Source of the DNA: Apoderus coryli
Taxonomy: Eukaryota; Arthropoda; Insecta; Coleoptera; Attelabidae
Length of the DNA stretch: 64,000 nt
Direction: 5' to 3'
NCBI GenBank assembly: GCA_911728435.2
Contig: OU452216.1
Coordinates: 1,233,981-1,297,980 of the forward strand
The notes below the pieces were generated by a model, which ran no database searches, was not told the DNA's origin, and saw only the letters and a program-made list of their open reading frames with translations. Shown in pieces: positions 61,422-64,000 of the stretch. Every line of letters starts with the position of its first letter. The stretch's first letter is position 1. The position numbers were made by a program, and so were the translations under genes.

Positions 61422-61853
61422 ATGGTTCAACCTAAAAATCTTACGATTTTGATAAGAAAGTGCTTACTCATTTTGGAAAAATTAAAAGGTAGTGTAGTAA
61501 TTTTTGATTTAGTTATAAAATATAAACGTTTGGCCAGTGAAATTGGTTAAAATATATACTTTTATTTAAAAATTTAGCCGGTATTTTGGTGCCAATAATT
61601 AGCATAAGATACGGGCGAAATTCAATGATTGGCATTGCACTGCCAATAACTCAGTTTAGCGGCTTAAATGCAAACTTAATTATTGGCATTTCTCTTTTCA
61701 GACTCAAATACCATTATACCAAAAGTTAAAAAAACTTGCTGGTACATAAAAAAGTTCACTAAAGAATCGATTCAAAAGGCTTTAACAGATATGAACGGCA
61801 TTCCAAAAAAGACGGCAAAAGATAGATTTTTATATCAAGAAAATATATTATAA
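61422..61853 (+). CDS. Two-exon small protein with Psq/pogo-like helix-turn-helix segment
   Basis: Exon 1 is 61422-61488 (MVQPKNLTILIRKCLL...), with a phase-1 AAAG/GTAGTG donor. Exon 2 is 61702-61853 after TCTCTTTTCAG, ending in TAA. The joined frame is open for 72 residues. Exon 2 reads KKFTKESIQKALTDMNGIPKKT, close in style to the start of Psq-type DNA-binding domains of pogo/jerky transposases and their relatives. The domain is cut short and no catalytic part follows. It may be a transposon fragment or a 5' gene piece. Unrelated alternatives cannot be excluded. Confidence 0.4.
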
Positions 61854-62026
61854 TCATTCTCCTCCACTTCGATATGGACTACTTCTTTAGAACTTATATA
61901 ATGTATTAAACTAAACATGTCAAAAAACAACCTCCGAAATTGAAACACTTTATTTTATAAAAAAAAAATATACTATAACAATTTAACAAAACTAAACATA
62001 TTGAAACAAAAATGTATTAAAAAAAA

Positions 62027-62633
62027 TTATCTTCTTTTTTTAATCGTCCCCTGCTCCTCGTCATTATCTTTGCTGTAAAATGTCGCCCTTGCGACATTTA
62101 TAAAATGTTTAGATCCTCCAGCTCTGAATATTTCAAATTATAAATTATTACTCAAAAAAACAAGGATTGCTCAATAACAAATTGATAAATTAAATATATT
62201 GCTTCATACCTATTCCCCCCTTTGTTGTTCTGTTGTAAATGACTAAAAAAAGGCACACATATTAATATTACATTAGTTCTTATGAGAAAAACAAACTTAC
62301 TGAATTTCTGTCATTAGGGCATCTTGCCTTTCTTTCAATTCTCTAAAAAGAAATTTTTATTAATGAAAATATAATACCTCTTTTACTTTAAACTATATCT
62401 TATCAGAACATAAGCTTACTTCAATTCTTTTCGAATATCTTTCTGTCCTTCCTTCAGTTCTCTAAAAATAAGTTTTTATTGAAATATAATGATTCTTTTA
62501 CTTTAAAAAAATTCACTTACATTAACATATCTTCAATGGACTTCATATCTCTAAAAATTACATTATTATTTATATTATTATATCATATAAACTACATTTA
62601 AACAACTTACTTTCCTTCCTCTACACTATCCAT
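62027..62633 (-). CDS. Five-exon micro-exon gene, 77-aa coiled-coil protein
   Basis: Minus-strand exons in order: 62611-62633 (23 nt), 62521-62550 (30), 62420-62461 (42), 62301-62342 (42), 62027-62123 (97 including stop). All introns are GT-AG in phase 2, with donors GTAAGT, GTAAGT, GTAAGC and GTAAGT. Three internal acceptors read TTTTTAG/AGA. The sum, 234 nt, is an exact frame. The product begins MDSVEEGK, continues with heptad-like blocks ELKEGQKDIRKELK and ELKERQDALMTEIQ, each from one 42-nt exon of two heptads, and ends EEQGTIKKRR, a possible nuclear localisation signal. No signal peptide. It resembles coiled-coil leaders of some retroelement proteins, but I do not recognise the family. 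Confidence 0.6.
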
Positions 62634-64000
62634 TGTAATTTATTTTAATATCAAATAAATGCGTTTTAATTTGTACTCTAAAAATTTGTTAGCGTCCTTT
62701 ATGCTATTTTGTTTTATTGACACAACAACCAAAGATAGAGTGATTATTATTAATAATTGGTCTTGGTCGAAAAAATGCAAAAACAAGACACTATTACCTT
62801 AATTAACCATTGCGATGAATTGGATGAACACAACATAAATTTTAAAGTCTACTAAGTACAATTATTTTTCCTCAGGTGTTTTTCAATAGAACACTACCAA
62901 TAACAAGAATCCTATATTATGGTGGTGCATTGTGTATACTTACAATGTTTGCTTTTAATTATTAATAACAGCTACTCAAACAAACATCTACAAATATTAA
63001 CAAAATAATACAGCTACATAAACTTTTTTAATTGCCAATTTCCACCATACATATTTTAATCCAAACTTTTTTGCAAGTACTTACACAAACACAATTCTAT
63101 TTCAATCTTTATTTTATTTCAAAAAAACACATTTTATTCACATTTCTATTTAATTTTGATACTTCCAAAATTATTTTCCATATCTTAATTAACTATACAC
63201 TTAATTATTGCATCATTGATTGTCTCCTCCAAAACATTATTTTATTCTTTATAAATTACAAGTTATTGCAGCTGATAATAATATTCTTCACCATTTCTAT
63301 ACTTTGTTATTATCCAAATAAATATTAATTTTAGGAATTCGCTTTTCTCGTTTTTCTCAGGAGTTTCCAAACAAAAAATCCCATATAATTCAATCTTATC
63401 AATAAATTACCATAAAAAAATGATACAACATTTTAAAGGTTAACCTTCAATGTGAAATATTAGTAAATTTCACTGATCATCTGTTTGAAATACATTACTA
63501 CATACGTCAACTTAAATGAGCAATTAACCTCCAAATGCTCTATAGCATAAGCGAGGCACATCCTATTAAACTAACACATCATCGCCTATGTTCTCTCGGT
63601 ACGGGACAACTTACAACATTATAATAAATTCTCAGTTAAATGTCAATCAAAAAAATACTTAACTGTGACATTAGATGACATAGTCAATAACCAATGAAAA
63701 TTTTACATTGCATTTATAACAAACAAATGATTTGAGCCCTAACTGATAATCTCACATCAGCCCAGTTAAAAAAAATATTTGATCTCTAAAGCAGCATTCA
63801 TACTTTTTCCTATAGGTATTTTTCAAAACATTTACACAAACTGCGATTTGGATTGAGCTAATTCACTATTATAATCATTTATTTGCAATCAAGAACTGGT
63901 ATGTATGAGCGGTGTTTCCAGCCAAGTCGTAGTCGGTAGACTATAGACTTGCCTATGCCAAGCCAAGTAGTTAATAAATACATACGTCATGGGTACTGGC
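62634..64000. other. Right end of window: AT-rich with dispersed repeat pieces
   Basis: Contains TTTTTCCTCAGGTGTTTTTC and GAACACTACCAA (62,869-62,905), related to 17,353-17,390, and a shorter TTTTTCTCAGG near 63,351. The ~50-bp motif at 63,548-63,598 matches 44,708-44,768. TCACATCAGCCCAG near 63,752 recurs near 19,763. A 98-codon hydrophobic frame (63,032-63,328) looks like a product of base composition. No gene is called. Confidence 0.45.
63548..63598. repeat. Motif shared with upstream region of Helitron copy 2
   Basis: CGAGGCACATCCTATTAAAC and ATCGCCTATGTTCTCTCG match 44,708-44,768 with a few differences. The same orientation suggests that another related element may begin near the right window edge. 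Confidence 0.5.

Noticed and set aside
63032..63328. 98-codon hydrophobic frame
   Set aside because: Composed almost wholly of Ile, Leu, Phe, Tyr and Asn as expected from extreme AT content; no domain, no start context and no neighbour support.
1..64000. CRISPR array, bacterial operons or prophage
   Set aside because: Tandem units are contiguous without unique spacers, genes carry spliceosomal introns, and no bacterial gene is present.

Overview
The window looks like repeat-dense, AT-rich DNA from an arthropod, most likely an insect. Genes are split by short GT-AG introns, poly-A/poly-T tracts are long, and there are mariner-type ends, a Ty3/gypsy relic, two multi-exon Helitron transposase genes and several nested satellite families. 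I saw no conserved host housekeeping gene and cannot name the species.

Layout. (1) About 1-16,400 is three degenerate copies of a composite macro-repeat. Each has a tandem array of ~120-130 bp units (A), a poly-T segment with perfect GAA-loop hairpins (B), and an AT-rich 3-5 kb body (C). Three shorter copies lie at 35,700-42,728. (2) 16,400-20,555 holds a broken Ty3/gypsy integrase tail beside a perfect 20-bp inverted repeat. (3) 20,556-31,796 is Helitron copy 1: seven exons, inactivated by one nonsense codon and one 64-bp deletion that removes Walker B. Its introns are full of MITEs, a 560-bp fold-back and ~0.8-kb repeats. (4) 31,797-35,700 is non-coding with three small repeat families. (5) 45,701-53,227 is Helitron copy 2: seven exons, 1,682 codons, no lesion seen. 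It has the zinc-binding N-terminal region, the HUH/two-tyrosine Rep nuclease and a Pif1-type helicase. A mariner relic sits in intron 4.

(6) 55,034-59,822 is a 336-bp satellite, more GC-rich than its surroundings. There are nearly eight copies in one orientation and then more than six in the other. Each full monomer carries a complete hammerhead ribozyme: CTGATGA, stem II, GAAA, a self-complementary ACGGCCGT stem III, a GTC cleavage site and a long imperfect stem I. This fits the metazoan retrozyme or hammerhead-satellite class and is the main discovery candidate. A related unfilled site near 60,560 shows where the block inserted.

(7) 61,422-62,633 carries two small convergent spliced gene models. 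One is a two-exon protein with a Psq/pogo-like helix-turn-helix segment on +. The other is a five-exon gene on -, with internal exons of 30, 42 and 42 nt that add heptad-sized blocks to a 77-aa coiled-coil protein. The rest is AT-rich and mostly unrecognised.

Functionally the window is dominated by selfish DNA. The intact Helitron could supply rolling-circle activity in trans, possibly to the hairpin-ended array modules. The ribozyme satellite would be expected to spread through self-cleaved, circularised RNA using another element's reverse transcriptase. Both links are inference.
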